Positions 22,688 through 35,509 of a stretch of DNA of 64,000 nt are shown here, one piece after another. How positions within the stretch are numbered: position 1 is the first letter of the stretch; each line of letters begins with the position of its first letter. This DNA comes from Nautilus pompilius (taxonomy: Eukaryota; Mollusca; Cephalopoda; Nautilida; Nautilidae). The notes under the pieces were generated by a model, which did not search any database, was not told the DNA's origin, and worked only from the letters and a program-made list of their open reading frames with translations. Location: assembly GCA_018389105.1 (NCBI GenBank), contig JACATO010000989.1:744001-808000 (forward strand), read 5' to 3'. The position numbers and the translations under genes are program-made.

Positions 22688-23189
22688 CTCTCTCTCCCTC
22701 TCTCTCTCTGTACTGGTGTCATATCTTTCTCTGTAAAGACGTCATCTCTCTCTGTACTGGTGTCATATCTTTCTCTGTAAAGACGTCATCTCTCTCTGTA
22801 CTGATGTCATATCTTTCTATGTAATGACGTCATCTCTCTGTACTGATGTCATATCTTTCTCTGTAATGACGTCATCTCTCTGTACTGATGTCATATCTTT
22901 CTCTGTAATGACGTCATCTCTCTCTGTACTGGTGCCATATCTTTCTCTGTAATGACGTCATCTCTCTCTGTACTGGTGCCATATCTTTCTCTGTAATGAC
23001 GTCATCTCTCTGTACTGATATCATATCTTTCTCTGTAATGACGTCATCTCTCTCTGTACTGGTGCCATATCTTTCTCTGTAATGACGTCATCTCTCTGTA
23101 CTGATATCATATTTTTCTCAGTAATGACGTCATCTCTCTGTACTGATGTCATATCTTTCTCTGTAATGACGTCATCTCTCTCTCTCTCA
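22688..23189 (-). repeat. CRE-type satellite, array 1 (42-44 bp units)
   Basis: GTACTG recurs at 22710, 22754, 22798, 22840, 22882, 22926, 22970, 23012, 23056, 23098 and 23140. That is eleven units of 42 or 44 bp, the length depending on one CT dinucleotide. Each unit carries TCATATCTTTCTCTGTAATG and, in most, TGACGTCA (AAGACGTCA in the first two). Read on the minus strand, a unit starts GATGACGTCATTACAGAGA and continues with GATATGAC. That matches the order of elements in arrays 2 and 3, so this array is an inverted relative of them with a shorter unit. The flanks are CT-rich. Confidence 0.95.
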
Positions 23190-25059
23190 TAAATATAGAT
23201 ACAATATAGGCGGGATATGACTGTTGTGAGAATACTCAATTTTTTTTTTAAATGCTTTCCTTAAATCTAAAAGATTTCTACTGTTTACTACTTTTGACAC
23301 ACAAGGCTTATATAAGCACTATAAAAGTTAATTTATATCAATCCTAAATATCTGATTACCTCGAAATGCTGAACTGTACGGCGGACACCCTAATTATAAT
23401 AAACAGAAAATATTTTGTGGCTAAAAATGACCGATCATACCACGAGTATTGATGATTGCACTGCGCCTACAAATGATTCTTGACTTTTAAATGGAAATGA
23501 TTGATTAAATTGCAAATGAATGTTCTCTAATTAGATTTCGGGTACTAAAATTGTTTTATTGTACTGCGTATAAAATAATTTTTTTTTATATATAAAAAAT
23601 TCAGCAGAAAGTTTGACTGCATTGAGAAAACTTTGAATGTTCGATCGTCACGACTGTAGAATTCGATTAGAAAATCAGTTGCTGACTATATTACGGTTTT
23701 ATTAGTCGGTACGAAACCAATATTTGATTACCTCGTAGCCGAAATATCTGATTTTTTACGTAAATATGACGCTGGTATGATATATATATATATATTGTTT
23801 GATACTGCATAAACAGGCATCACTCATCATGATGGAGAATCTCATTAGAATGATGCAGATCAGACAACAGGAGAAACAAACAGCCATCTCAAATCCATCC
23901 AATAACTTCAATTTATGGACACTGGTATTTAATGTTGTGTTCTGGAACTCTGAACCGAGTCGACACCACAAATTGTATTTTCATATTTGTGTTGGCCGTC
24001 GTGAAGATCGAATTACTGTCAAAAACAAACAAAAAAGATCAGTAATTATAAAACTGATGTGGTGTGCATGTCCTTTAAGACTCTTCTTCGGTGTAAAAAC
24101 CTGCTTGGAAAACAAACGGTTTAAATACATTTAGTTCAGTAGTTACTGGGAGGAAAACAGCTCAGGACTCTGCAACAGAAGATAATTAACAGGAAAACGC
24201 AACTGAGAAATAGTTGTTGAAGCTTACGGACATAAGAAAATACCAATATTTATTTATTTTTCGTTTTTTTTTTTAAATTTAATACATCATTTCATTAAAT
24301 GACATCCTAGCACTTATCGATAGTTCGTTCGTTTGTTTTTTAATCGCCATATTTCAGCTTTAAATAAATAAATTCAGAATATAAACGAAATTCTGATTGA
24401 TCGAATGTTTAGATTTCAGCATTTCTCTTTTAGATCTACATTAAAGTTTCAAATTAATTTATTTAATCTTTTCAGATGGGGAGGATAGTATTTAATAAAT
24501 TATGTTTGTTGCTTGTTTCGTTTCGGTTTCCAATTACTTTCGCGTTTTTTAAAAACATACTTTTCTCGGTATTAATCCGGACTTATTTCTCCACAAAGAG
24601 ATGTTTCCTTCTAATTTAATGGCCAGTAAAGTCAACGAAAGGACTAGATCAAATGGTGCTTAATAGACTGTTCAATTAAAAAAAACCAAATTCCATGTTG
24701 AATTTTGGCTCGGAGATTAGGTTAAACACACGGTTAAGAAGAGGAAATGTTTGGAGGGGTGGACAGCGGACCAAGAGTTTACTGAACGTCGCCATTTGTA
24801 TTTCCCATACATTTCAGCGAATGAAGTCAAGTTCTTATGATAACTGCCACTGATACAGTCTCTGGCATCCATAAAGCGCTCTCCTAACGCCCATTATTTC
24901 TCCCCCTCCCCCTCCCGAGATTGGGTCGCTTGCGTACTGTTTATCTTATACACCATGATTTGTAGCCCCAGTTGTTTATTAAGGGAATTTTCAAAAACTG
25001 TCCCTAAAAAGTTTGAATTATATCATTAGCCCTATCAGACTGAGAAGCGCGATTAGCAT
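23190..25059. other. AT-rich stretch, no gene recognised
   Basis: Contains a short TATATATATATA run near 23779 and a CT/CCCTCC-rich patch near 24900. A 111-residue plus frame at 23799-24134 has no recognisable motif. Confidence 0.4.
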
Positions 25060-25301
25060 ATGGACGGGCACTGCACCCGACCACCTGGACTGAAAAAGCA
25101 GTACAAGTGGAGGTAATCACGTCGCGAGAAAAGGGAAACCTGGCGAAGGGTCCACGGGTGTCGGGCTACAGCATTTGGACAACCTTTCTGGATTTACAAT
25201 GCCGAAATTGTGCATTTAAAGATTGCATCTGTCCGCGGGTTTTACTCGGTTGAAAAATAGTGGTGAATGAAGCGATTCAGACTTCAGGTGAAGTAATAAC
25301 G
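25060..25301 (+). other. Candidate first exon or leader with a short ORF
   Basis: The segment is less AT-rich than its surroundings and ends at a strong donor, AACG followed by GTGAGT at 25302. Near its start an ATG at 25060 opens an 18-residue frame, MDGHCTRPPGLKKQYKWR, which closes with TAA at 25114-25116. The bases over that stop (GGAG/GTAATC) could themselves be a donor, in which case the peptide would be the start of a longer protein. Otherwise it would be a short upstream ORF in a non-coding leader. I recognise no homologue. Confidence 0.2.
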
Positions 25302-26204
25302 GTGAGTATATTACAACGTGTCGCGCCGGACTTTCTTTGGAAAATTTAACAATATTTAATTATAAATCAACTGGCTCGCTAATGAACATGTCATTTAGAG
25401 TTGCGCCCCTTTTCATAATAAACTTATTATCTAACTAAACATTTTTTTTTTGGTTAGTTTTAATATTTAATTAATCGATATCAAATGAATAATAATCACG
25501 GTCAAAATGTATTTAAAAGATAATAATAGCGATATCTGTGTATTGTTTTTTATGCATATTTGCATCTGTGCATAGAGAATTATGGGTACTCTTAAAGAGG
25601 CCATGGGAACTACTGGGAAAGGGCTCCTAATAGATAGACAGCTATCAAGCGGATATTAAGTTAACAAACCAAATCATTTATTGGGTAAATAATTAACAGC
25701 TGAATTTTTTTTTATGCTTGCCTTATCAAATAGTTATTAATCCGACAACCGAATGCTGCTCGTAAATTGGGAACCAACACACAACGACATTATCGGGCTG
25801 TTTCCTCAGGTTTGTTTAATTGGACGTTTGTTCGGTTGCCATAGAGACAGACAGCGTAAGCGACATTATTTCGGTGTTAGTCAAGAGATCTCGCTATTTC
25901 ACGTCTTTGATCGGGAGGGGGAACCAGCTGATGTAAAACGGTGATAGCGAGGTGAGAGCGCAGCCTGGCGGCTAGGAAACCCTGAACGTCACAGCGGTTT
26001 ACCGACTGTCTATATTTTCCACCCCTTCAGGAAAAACTGGGGGCTTTTAGAAATCCCTCGTTATACAGATTCCAATCGCTCGACCACTGTCACGATAAAC
26101 TCATACTGTCGCGAACTCTGAAATTAACCTCTCTCATTAATCATCTTCAGTTTAGAAAATCAATATCAAGCGAGATAACTTACCATATATATTACATTGT
26201 TACG
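25302..26204. other. AT-rich stretch, no gene recognised
   Basis: A 63-residue plus frame at 25753-25944 has no recognisable motif. Otherwise nothing is supported. Confidence 0.4.
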
Positions 26205-26230
26205 TATTATTATTATTATTATTATTATTA

Positions 26231-26261
<31 letters not shown>
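26205..26261. repeat. (ATT)n microsatellite
   Basis: About 57 bp of ATT/TTA repeat with one phase break near 26231. Confidence 0.95.
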
Positions 26262-26263
<2 letters not shown>

Positions 26264-26521
26264 ACATAAAAAGCACTATTAATCGCGGTCTTTGTGCAAA
26301 TCATATAAATAGAGCTGTGCAGCCCTTGTATTGCATTAATCTCTTAACCATTCCTGTGTTTCCAAAGATGATGGGCCTTCCGCCTTCTCTCTGTTTTAGC
26401 TTTGAGATCCTGGTTTTCCACATCTCTCTTTTTTACTACAATATTAAGGTCGCGTGTAACTGGTAAGTTAGACTATCTTTGTGTGATTTCCCTTTTTTTT
26501 TACTACGATATCTGGTTTATT

Positions 26522-27061
26522 TCATTTTATGGATCCCTCCGTTATGATACCTGTGCTCCAGGAGATTAATGTATTATCATTTTTATTGATTTGATACGGC
26601 TGTGTTCCCATGGATATTTCAGGTTGAATGGCACCTCGTCTCCATTTAACGTATTTCGCTATCATATCATGCAGGATGATATATTCTGTTGATACTCTAG
26701 ATACATTAGCATCACTGGTTCCTTCACGGTCTGCAGGAATCATTCTTTTCAAAATTAACTTTTCAGGTGCGCCAGTTCTCACCACTTAATTTTAACCAGG
26801 TTTTTTTCCTTCTTAGTTTTGTTGATGCACAAGCGACCTTAGCATTTGCTTTCCATGATGCCCTTGTTAGTTATTTCTCTTCGAGATACCTGTGCTTTCA
26901 TAACGTTGTTTTGTCTCTATGCATTTCCATGCCAGACTTGAATTAAAAGGGGGTGTGTGCGCCCCACCTTTAAAGTAGATTGCTTCATCATCATCAAAGT
27001 CGGCAGGTATCTGAACAAGTATGTCGGAGGATTTGCGAATGCAATTTGCTTGGTTTGCCAT
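26522..27061 (-). other. Two minus-strand ORFs, possible decayed transposon
   Basis: The upstream frame (27061-26867) encodes MANQANCIRKSSDILVQIPA and then an acidic DFDDDEAIYF. The downstream frame (26785-26522) contains KRMIPADREGTSDANVSRVS and YIILHDMIAKYVKWRRGAIQ. Both look like natural protein sequence. They lie on one strand about 80 bp apart, so they may be two blocks of one old gene. The ATG at 27061 lies 36 bp from a GTTACCTCCCTTCGTAACC sequence that resembles one at 7597. I do not recognise the family. Confidence 0.25.
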
Positions 27062-27554
27062 CTCGCAGCACCAAATAAGTTTATAGACATAATTAGTTAC
27101 CTCCCTTCGTAACCGCCCAAGCTTTACGCTGCTCGGGGAAAGGAATGATCAAATTGTATGTGACGCTCTTCACGATGAAGGTAATAATTTAAGGTTCATT
27201 TGGATGAAGGTGCACAAAAAAGCGACGTCAACGACCCAAAAAAGAGCAGTCAATCAAGAGAAATCGAATAATTAATGAATTAAAAGTAACCGCATAAGTT
27301 GGATTTTTTAAAAAAAACTGCTATGCACGAGAACAATTTCAATCAAAAATATTAAAGGAGTGAATTGGAAAGAAAAAAAGTGCAAAATGGTTTTTCTAAA
27401 CAATACTGGTGTTACCAACTGTGCCAACCGGCTTCTCTTGCTTTGCATTTCTTATTCCGCTCTTTGAAACCCACACACACACACACACCCAATGTAAAAT
27501 AAGGATTTCCTGGTATCGGGTATTTTAGGTGGATTATCTTAGCTGATTAGTATA
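27062..27554. other. Short spacer with the TTACCTCCCTT motif
   Basis: TTACCTCCCTT at 27097-27107 and a short CA repeat at 27470-27487. Otherwise AT-rich. Confidence 0.4.
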
Positions 27555-27790
27555 CTGACGAAGATGGATGGTGGCCCGGTGTTTAGGTCACAGAGATGCT
27601 AAGTTAAATGCTCGGTCCGACCTGGCACGGTGTCATTTCGCTCTTGGGTTTTCTTCCACATCTGGAAACTAAAAGTTCTACCAAGGATTTATTTGCCGAA
27701 GCCACTGCTTGTCTCTCGCGGTGCACAATAACTCTTAGTACGGAATAAAGGACTCAGCGTAGTCTCCCTTGCAAAAAAAAAAAAAAAAAA
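27555..27790 (+). repeat. tRNA-derived SINE with poly(A) tail
   Basis: The head carries GGCCCGGTGTTTAGG at about 27573-27587, a diverged A box, and CTCGGTCCGACCTGGC at 27611-27626, a diverged B box. It is followed by GGTTTTCTTCCACATCTG, a body motif like the TTCCTCCCACATC of the SINE at 28.9 kb. The copy ends in 18 A at 27773-27790. This layout is that of a Pol III-transcribed SINE on the plus strand. Confidence 0.55.
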
Positions 27791-28729
27791 TAAACTGGTA
27801 AAAGAATAATTTCTTAATTAATAAAATAAATAGTCTTAAAAAGCCATATGACGAAATAAATGTGAAAACATGCGTAGTAATAACGTTAGATATAAGAATA
27901 AATAAGCTGATAATAATAATATTGGTTTCTACTTACACACTGAGTAATTATCTCCCTTGTTATATAATGTTTCATAAGTTACGTTTTATTATTATTATTA
28001 AGAAAGCTTTTTGATGGAAGAGAAAATAACTAGGAGAACAAATTACATTATGTATCAGAATGTTTAATTCGCGAAACGTCCGTAATTCTTAATGGTTTCT
28101 TTTCCAAATTCCTCTGTACTTGTAATGATATTGATAAGATGCGTGCATATTTTGTTCAGACAGAGTTACCTGCTCATAGAAACGTTTCAGATCAATGGAA
28201 TTATCACCAAGTACGCACCGTGTAAGGAAGCGTGACAAACATGCAAGGTTCAAAGTTCAACACGTTCTAAAGGCCAGAGTATCTTTGAGACACACGAAAA
28301 AGGGGGGTCACGTTCTAGCGAGTTTCAAAGGTTAAAACGTTCCCTAGGGTGTAAAGTCAGATAGAAGGCTTGGACTTGTAATTTTTTAAGGTTAGGGCGG
28401 GATTTAGTACTGAAAAGAACTTCTGTTGTTCTTTTTATTTAAAAACAAACAAACAAACAAGGGGGTCAGATCGTCATTCGGTCCCTTTGGACCAACGGAT
28501 ATCAAATAAATGTCACTAGGGTTAGGATTAGGTGGGGGAACGATCTAAAGCTGCTTCTGGCGTGCTTTTGTGGAAAACACTGCAGTAAACAGTTTCCATG
28601 TTATCTGATAACTGACAGCAGTGGTATACTTACACAAACAATCATCATGTCACTTTCAGTGTTTATCGGCGCCATGGCAATAAAAGAATTGTCAAATATT
28701 CACAGGCGTTTAATAACTCGGGCGACATT
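27791..28729. other. AT-rich stretch, no gene recognised
   Basis: Contains TTATCTCCCTT at 27948-27958 and an AAAC repeat near 28443. Nothing else is supported. Confidence 0.4.
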
Positions 28730-28779
28730 TTGATCGTCGGGAGCGAATCAATTAGGTGTCAGGCGAAGTTGCAGCTAAA

Positions 28780-28960
28780 CGTCTGTCTGGACTGTTCACA
28801 GAATGTCACTGACACTAGTGGACTTCCAAGGTTGAAAGCTCGAGTTCGATTCCCGCTCGGAACAGACCTGGTTACCACTTCACTAGTCAGCCACATTTAT
28901 CTCCACCGCCAAGACTCATGTTTCCTCCCACATCTAAAAAAAAAAATAGAGCTCGTCCAG
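28780..28960 (+). repeat. tRNA-derived SINE, partial
   Basis: GAGTTCGATTCCC at about 28842-28854 is a near-perfect Pol III B box. GACACTAGTGGACTTCC some 30 bp upstream is a plausible diverged A box. The body contains TTTCCTCCCACATC and an A run at 28935-28946, matching the layout of the copy at 27.6 kb. The Tc1-like remnant begins just downstream. Confidence 0.5.
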
Positions 28961-28969
28961 AGACTTTAG

Positions 28970-29800
28970 TTAGGCTCGTTCGACAGCCTAAAAGTGTCGG
29001 TAGCACTCACCGCCCAGAACATCGCCTTGGAAGGATTCGGCCACGCACCGAGTACCTGCAAGACCAGAAAGAGACTAGCCGGTCGTTAGGTGACATCTTT
29101 CCTTCTTTATTAAATACAACTACGACGACTCGTAACAGGCTTTCTGCTAGTGGTATCCGGTCTAGAATACTGATGGTGTGTGTTGTTATGAGACGGTGCC
29201 ACCGATTGCTACGCACGCATTAAGTAACACAAGACTGCATTTGAGGTTGAAACGCTAGTGCTCATCAATGATGGGAGGAATAAAAACTGTAGACAAGCTG
29301 AGGAATGATTTTCTAACCGTATCAGTACTCAGCATGGTCGATTTGGAAGGCAGCCTGATTTTATGGGCTGCCATTTAAGTTAGCCGAAGAACTGATCTTG
29401 TCATCATCAGGAGAGATGCTTTGACTGGTGCCAGATGCATGGAGGGAATTGCTCGTTGTCATCTTTCTGGCCCAATGGCAAGGTCCCAACTTCATCTCTA
29501 TGAATGGCAAAGCCCCTGCGCACTGTGCACACGTTTTCTCAATGCTACCTTTGAGGTCCAAAGATCTCCTGACCTAAACCTGATTGGATATGGCGCTGGG
29601 AATTCATAGGAAGGCGGGTTTGTGATCACCAAGTCAGCAAACAATCTGTCGATAAGTTGGAAGAAGCTCTAGTCGAAGAACAGCGCAACATCGTTTAACG
29701 ACAGCGCGATCGCCTGATCTGTCCGTCACCGAGACGTGTGTAGACTTGTATTAAGGTGGATTGTGGACACGTTATTAAAGCCTTTTCTGCCACACCGCCG
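28970..29800 (+). mobile_element. Tc1-like transposon, decayed (copy 1)
   Basis: Pieces of a Tc1-like (DD34E-type) transposase occur in order on the plus strand. RNRLSASGIRSRI at about 29125-29165 matches the second helix-turn-helix (family form RRLHAAGLRARR). RRTDLVIIRRDALTGARCM at about 29388-29445 follows the catalytic-core tryptophan region (GRTDLV.I..G.LTA). RSPDLNLIGYG near 29563 matches SPDLNPIEHLW. Near 29655-29800 come VDKLEEALVEEQRNIV and a C-terminal PRRV-CI-VDCGH pattern. The reading frame changes several times and the third motif has lost the glutamate. No terminal inverted repeats were found. The RTDLVIIR core closely resembles that of the minus-strand remnant at 52.7 kb. Confidence 0.75.
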
Positions 29801-30504
29801 TAGTTGCCACTTCGATTGCTTATTTCAAACAGTTGTTTACTATCAAACGATTTAACTTAGCTTCCAATGACATCAAGGTTTCGTACGAAGATGTTAGATC
29901 AATGTGCAGGTTCTCTTCAGCCAAAGTAGCTAGAGTTTGGACGAAGTTCCATGCAACAGCTACAGGCATAAATCGCTTGTTGCTTACATTTTTATAGGTA
30001 TCTATACAGCCTTAGCCAGTAAGTTTGTCCCGCTCAGTATATCTAATTTTATATTAGACAACAATTTCAATATAAATACACAACAGTTGTTCAAAAATGA
30101 AACTTCTTTCCCTGTTTATATTACAAACGGTTCTGTAAAACTAACTCCAAATGCTTGGAAAGTGGATGAACAGAACAAGAGTTGTTATTATGACCAATAA
30201 AAAATTTTCATTAACCAGAATATTATAGAATGTTCCATTATATTCTAAATGATTCTTGATCTTTCTGTTATGTTCTTGGGACTGTCAGAATTTTTCTTTC
30301 AATCTAGCACATTCTGGAGATTTATATGAATTTCTTCCACAGCTGTTTCATGTATAGAAATATTCAGCTTTTTGTCGCTATCTTTCATGAATGTTGATAG
30401 ATTTAAAAAAAATATATAATATTGATCCTTAATTGTAAAAATTTGCGTGAAAAGTTGATAAGCATTCATAGTAGACATCAGACTGCTGTATGTATCGAAT
30501 GGAT
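29801..30504. other. Spacer with an 87-residue ORF of unknown nature
   Basis: A plus frame at 29937-30200 encodes 87 residues with a hydrophobic stretch (LVAYIFIGIYTALA, about residues 14-27) and several Asn-X-Ser/Thr sites. It lies between two Tc1-like remnants and is not recognised. It could be chance, or part of the neighbouring elements. Confidence 0.25.
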
Positions 30505-31330
30505 CTGACATATTCAGAAATTGTTAAAACACTTGACCTTCCAGTAAGAACTGTTGGTAAGATTATCAGAATAGTTAAGGAAGCTGGGCTTTTCTTCTTC
30601 TAAGAAAAGGGATGGATCAACGAAAAATGTCACCGAGAGGAAAACGAGTTTAGCGAACTTAAAAAAAAAAAAGTTTACCTCGTTTGGCACATTAGCTAAA
30701 GAATCTGAAGAAAGTACTACCAAAAGTTTATCGGATAGATTTGTTTAAAAAATATGTGACAAAAATTGGTTTCAAATCACATCCCAGCTGAAAAACCAGG
30801 ACTTCCTGTCATACAGGATCAAAAGGGACTTCAGATTTGTAAGAAAACCAAAATTGGCAGGTAGAAGTTTGGAGCAAGGTGATATTTTCAAATGGTTTAC
30901 TTAATTGATCAGGGTGCTTTGATATTCAGAAGAAAATCAGGTAAAAAGTTCAAACCATACTGTGTTTTACCAACTAAGAAATATCCAGAAAGTGTCGGGC
31001 CTGTTTCTAATGGCAAAGGTAATCTGATATTCCTACCCCAAAAAAGAAAAAAAAAACATAAATGAACACAAATTAGTATTGGGAATATTTTAGATCCATT
31101 CTGTTAAAATTTTTGGTTTTTACAAGATAAAGCATCATGTCAGACAGCAGAAAAGGTTTTTTTCCAGGTTCAAGAATAATTAAATGTATTGGATTGAAGA
31201 CCGGCTTTGGGAAGTCTTCCCGTGTGAATCCAATATCGGGAAACATATTACAAAAATATAATCTAAAAATTATAGAAGATTTGGCAAAAGTCATTGAAGG
31301 GATTTGAGAAATAGCTCATAATACAAGGAA
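30505..31330 (+). mobile_element. Tc1-like transposon, strongly decayed (copy 2)
   Basis: The plus strand reads LDLPVRTVGKIIRIVKEAG at about 30530-30585, a helix-turn-helix of the Tc1/Tc3 type. Near 31120-31180 comes FLQDKASCQTAEKVFFQVQE, the equivalent of FQQDNAPCHTAKKVMEWF around the second catalytic aspartate, followed by a remnant of the DWP..SPDLNPIEN segment and LAKVIEGI. Many frame breaks lie between, including an A-rich stretch at 30660-30672. It belongs to a different Tc1 subgroup from copy 1, whose core motifs differ. Immobile and old. Confidence 0.6.
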
Positions 31331-34300
31331 TTAGTAGATATATATTTTTTTAAAGAAACAAGATTTTGTAGTTTCAACACCAGTTTGTTACTATAATTTC
31401 GGATATTTTTTTTTCCGAATTTTTAATTATTTTATAAATAAATGGTAAAACCAAAACACTTTTGCCCGGCTGTAGGCCGTCGTGTGAAAAGGAAAGTGTG
31501 GAGAACTTGGAAAGTTACTAAGTGGGTCACGTGATATTTTTTAATATGCCGGCAGCGACTAAGATTTTCAATAATTTTCTCTTTCCTTCCACCTGACTTC
31601 GCTAAACGTTATACCGCTCGGCTACAGGTGTGTAAAGTTTCCTTCTCGCTTTTCTTGGTAGTAATATTCAATCTGACCAGTTTTCAGCTACTAAAAGACA
31701 TTGCTTACTTAGGGCAATGAAACGAATTAAGACATGGAAGTTTACCTCCGTGATGTAGTTTGTAGCTGTAGGGAAAGGAAAAGTGCCACCACTATATAAA
31801 TGATAGTCGTGTTTGCGCTAAGCTTCATGGCGGAGTTAACAATCCCTGTTAGTTTGTGTGTGTGCGTGTGTGTCAGCAATGTTGGGGGGAAAGGTCGGAT
31901 CTTGAAAAACATTACCGTCGGTTGTCTTCCCCCATTCTCCATTCTTCCGGGGAGGAAACAGGAACATTAACAAAGCTGATACCGTTACAAAGAAAGAAAA
32001 TTCGTTTCTCCTTATATTGTATTTATAAAGAAAAAGTTACGGGTGATATACGTTAAAGCGTCGAATACAGAGATATTTTTCCCGACTGAAAATCGCAAAC
32101 TTAATTTAAATTTAGCTGCATAAAATACTGACCGACCAGCAGTTTTCTTATCCCAGACCAGTCCTAAAAAACATCTGTGCAAAATTTTTTTGTTTGTTTG
32201 TTTAAAAAAAGAGAGAGAGAGAGAATGATCCACTACAAATTAAAATCAGTGACTCCCAAAACAGTCTTCCTCAGAGACAGACCCTGGAGATGGTGATCGG
32301 CGGAGAAGGGGGTCGTCAGAATGTAAGCTGATTACTTAGTTCAGTTAACACTGATAACGTGAAGGAGAGTGACCGAACTAGCGCACCGTTCTCCATGAAT
32401 ATTCCATCTTCCTGGGATGTTCTTACTGTATCTCGGGATTAATTATCTATTTATAACGTTTCTGTTTCGTGGCGGGTTCTATATATTTGTCCGAGGAGGA
32501 TGGGGTCTTTGAAGTCTAAACAGAAGTTTTTTTTTAATATATAGTTTATTAATAAGTAATACGCAAAAGACGTCATCGCGTTGCAATTATCTCCCTTTAA
32601 GACCGATCTCCTCGACGGGTGGCTGGAAAGCACCGTGAGTTCCTGGTGGACGTGCGGACTCCTAGAATTAGTTTCAGCCATTACTCCGCTCGCCCACTGC
32701 CAGTAATCAAACAAAGCATGAACTTGTTCGACGACCGAAAAAGAGTTGCTACTTCATTTATGCCGCCACACGGTCGCACTTCCGACAGACCCCACGATTA
32801 TAAAATACTTGTTTTATCGACGTGTTTAGCCGGTTCCGTTTTTTAATGTATCTTTTGTGTTCGAGCACTCGTCCAATACTCGTGCGAAGGAGGGGAGTTC
32901 TCTACTGCCAGGAGGTGTCAAAAACCCACAGCTGTCGGAGTGTCGTGAACACTGGACATCGCGGCAGCCATTTTTAAAAATCTCCTGGCTTTTTTTTTTT
33001 TTGTTGTTGTTGTTTACTTGTGAAGATAATATTCTGCAGTTATCGAATTAAGAGAAGAAAGAAAGGAGATTAGGCACCTTACGGTTAAATTAAAACAAAT
33101 GAAGGAACGGAAAAAGTAACAAATAAGCAAGTAAATGACTAACACGGGGATGGAGAGACATCGCTACAACTTACGGCAAAGACGGATCGGTCCTAGTCAA
33201 TACGGGATTTTCTGGAGAGTAAGTAGAAGTAACGAATTAATAACAGCCCCTAACTTCCAATCTGAGACATAAATGAAAACAGAAGCAACAACAATAACTA
33301 AGGTTCGTTACAGATCGCAACACGATAAAGTTACTCATTGACCATGAACCAATCAAGAGAATAGAACGAATAACAGTTCACCGCACCGAATCATCTTTAC
33401 TCTTATTCAAGGTTTTAAAAATCCTCAAAACTTTTTTTTTTTTTTTTTTTACAAAATATACGAAAAGAATAAATAAATAAAACAACTTTTGCCATACGAA
33501 AGTGCTATAGTTGACTTAGGAAAGTCACCAATAATGTAACTTTTAGTTGCCATGGTAACCATTCAAAATGGTAGACAAGTGGAAAAGCCGACACAGCCAG
33601 GTCAGATATTTCTCAACCTTTGGTTCACTCGAGTTAAACGAAACTCTCCTTGTTTCTCTATTAAAGGTCGATCTGCGATATAACCCAACAAAAGTTCCTC
33701 ACGGGCTGATGTGGAAAACATGAAACTCTTGCAGAACGGTACTAGCATTTGGACACCTGTCCATTCTGCACCGCATCTGAGGATAGTTTGTAGCTTATAT
33801 CACAGCTTTATGTGTGTAAAACATATCCTGAAAATTGCACGACATTCACTTGAACGTTCCAGAATATCCTTTCCCCAAAGTAAGGATGCGGAATATTGTG
33901 AAACTGAGAAAACCGAAAAAGAATTAGAGAATGAAATTTGAGAGAAATAACCACGAAAAAACTACTGTAATATATAATCCATACAACACCACTTGGAGCT
34001 AAAACTTTCCAATATCATATAATTTTCCATCCACTTTAATATTTTCATCATCTTTTCCCTTCTCTGTGGTCTCTAACCAGCTTTCGTGGCTCTCTCTTTT
34101 TTTGTACCAAGCATCGAACCTTTTACAGTATAATGGCCTGGAATCACACCAAGTTTTCTGTACAGCAGAACTGGAGCTTTCTGCCTGTACTGAAGTTATC
34201 TGCTGCATCATGTACACCAAATTGCAATTGTTTGGACTCTGTATATTCTGTCAGGTTTAGAGTTATGCATCCCATGGTGTAAGAAAAAGCCCAATTTTAG

Positions 34301-35328
34301 AGGAAATATCAGATTTTTAAAAATAAAATACTTCCAGAAATTGATTCTAAGATTATTCATGAATAATACAAAAAAAAAATAATATATTACAATTTTCAAC
34401 AATTTTCCAGTAAAATTTGAAGACGCTTCCACCTTAATGTCCGCCATTAAGAAGTAAATTACAGTCATCTTCACGTGGAATTACATACTGAAGACAGTAA
34501 ATGTCATCTTGGTATTTTATTTCTTAATGCAATCGATAAAAATTAAACGAAAAACAGTAATAAAGTTTATGCAAGACGGTTTATGGCTCGAATGGACTGA
34601 TGAAGAGCAGGTCTTGGCTGGAAATAATGACCTTCGTTGGCAGTTTGTTTTTGTCCACCGTTCGCTGCTTACAAAAGCTTTTGAAGACGGTTAATTGGAA
34701 TGTTTCTCCGCGCTGTTTAGGGGAGACTGGGTGCGTAAATCTCACTACTTGCGCCGTTCCGGTTGCCGAGCGAGAACAAGCGAGAGGAAGGTGAAATTCG
34801 GATTAAGAACGTCAAGTAAATAATGTCGGACAATTAAAATTGGGTTCCTCGGTTGATCGAAGGCGCAGTTTGTTTTAAGGGGAGAGGGGTTTTTAAAGAG
34901 TTAAAATGCGCTATAAGATTGATGTTGGAGAAAGAAGACAAACCATGCTACCGCTCGTAATATTTTGTTCTTTATATAAACAAGTCAATGCGAATTTATT
35001 AAAGCACGCTATTTTAATTAATCTAAAGCGCCGTAAGACCGAGAGACTAAACTCTATTTATCTTTTCACGTTCAGACTGAGCAAAGCTTCTCCCTTGGTA
35101 CGATGACTGCCAAAAATAACAGGAGGCTACGATTTTTTTCATTAAGATAAGTTATGCGTAAACTTTTTACCAAAGACTGTTCCTAGTAATCAAGAGGGGA
35201 AACCAACCGGACAAAAAGACACTCGGTTCTAGTTCAGTTATGTACTTCCTCCAGCGAGAAACTCAAATTAAACCATTATACAGATGAATATACTCGAATG
35301 CTTCCAATTATACTACCGAGCGGTGTCT
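31331..35328. other. Long stretch, no gene recognised
   Basis: Contains TTATCTCCCTT at 32587-32597, poly(T) at 33432-33450 and a GA-rich patch near 32210. Frames of 60-90 residues occur on both strands (for example minus 33999-34220, plus 33711-33941), none with recognisable motifs. Confidence 0.4.
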
Positions 35329-35509
35329 TCATGGAGGCACGAACTCCTCTTCGGTCATTTGCCAACTTGCGTGGACGTGATGGGCTTCACGTATCGATGA
35401 GGAGATTGCGCCTCGTCCCACGGGCTGGTCCGTACTTTTCGCTAGCAATTTATAACCGTTAGCCTGCGGCTGATGAACGGACTTATCTTCATTATCAACA
35501 GATAGTCGT
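35329..35509 (-). CDS. Candidate terminal coding exon, unknown gene
   Basis: On the minus strand an acceptor GACCCACTTGTCTCACAG is followed by an open frame that reads RLSVDNEDKSVHQPQANGYK, later REAHHVHASWQMTEEEFVPP, then TGA. The sequence is hydrophilic and looks like a flexible tail or linker. The preceding intron would be phase 2... that is, one base of the exon completes a codon. It lies on the same strand as the C2-domain exon at 17 kb, but its stop codon means it could join that gene only as an alternative end. No homologue is recognised; chance cannot be excluded for a frame this short. Confidence 0.25.

Noticed and set aside
22582-23239. ORFs within satellite array 1 (plus 80 and minus 72 residues)
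   Set aside because: They are translations of the 42-44 bp tandem repeat, without independent support.
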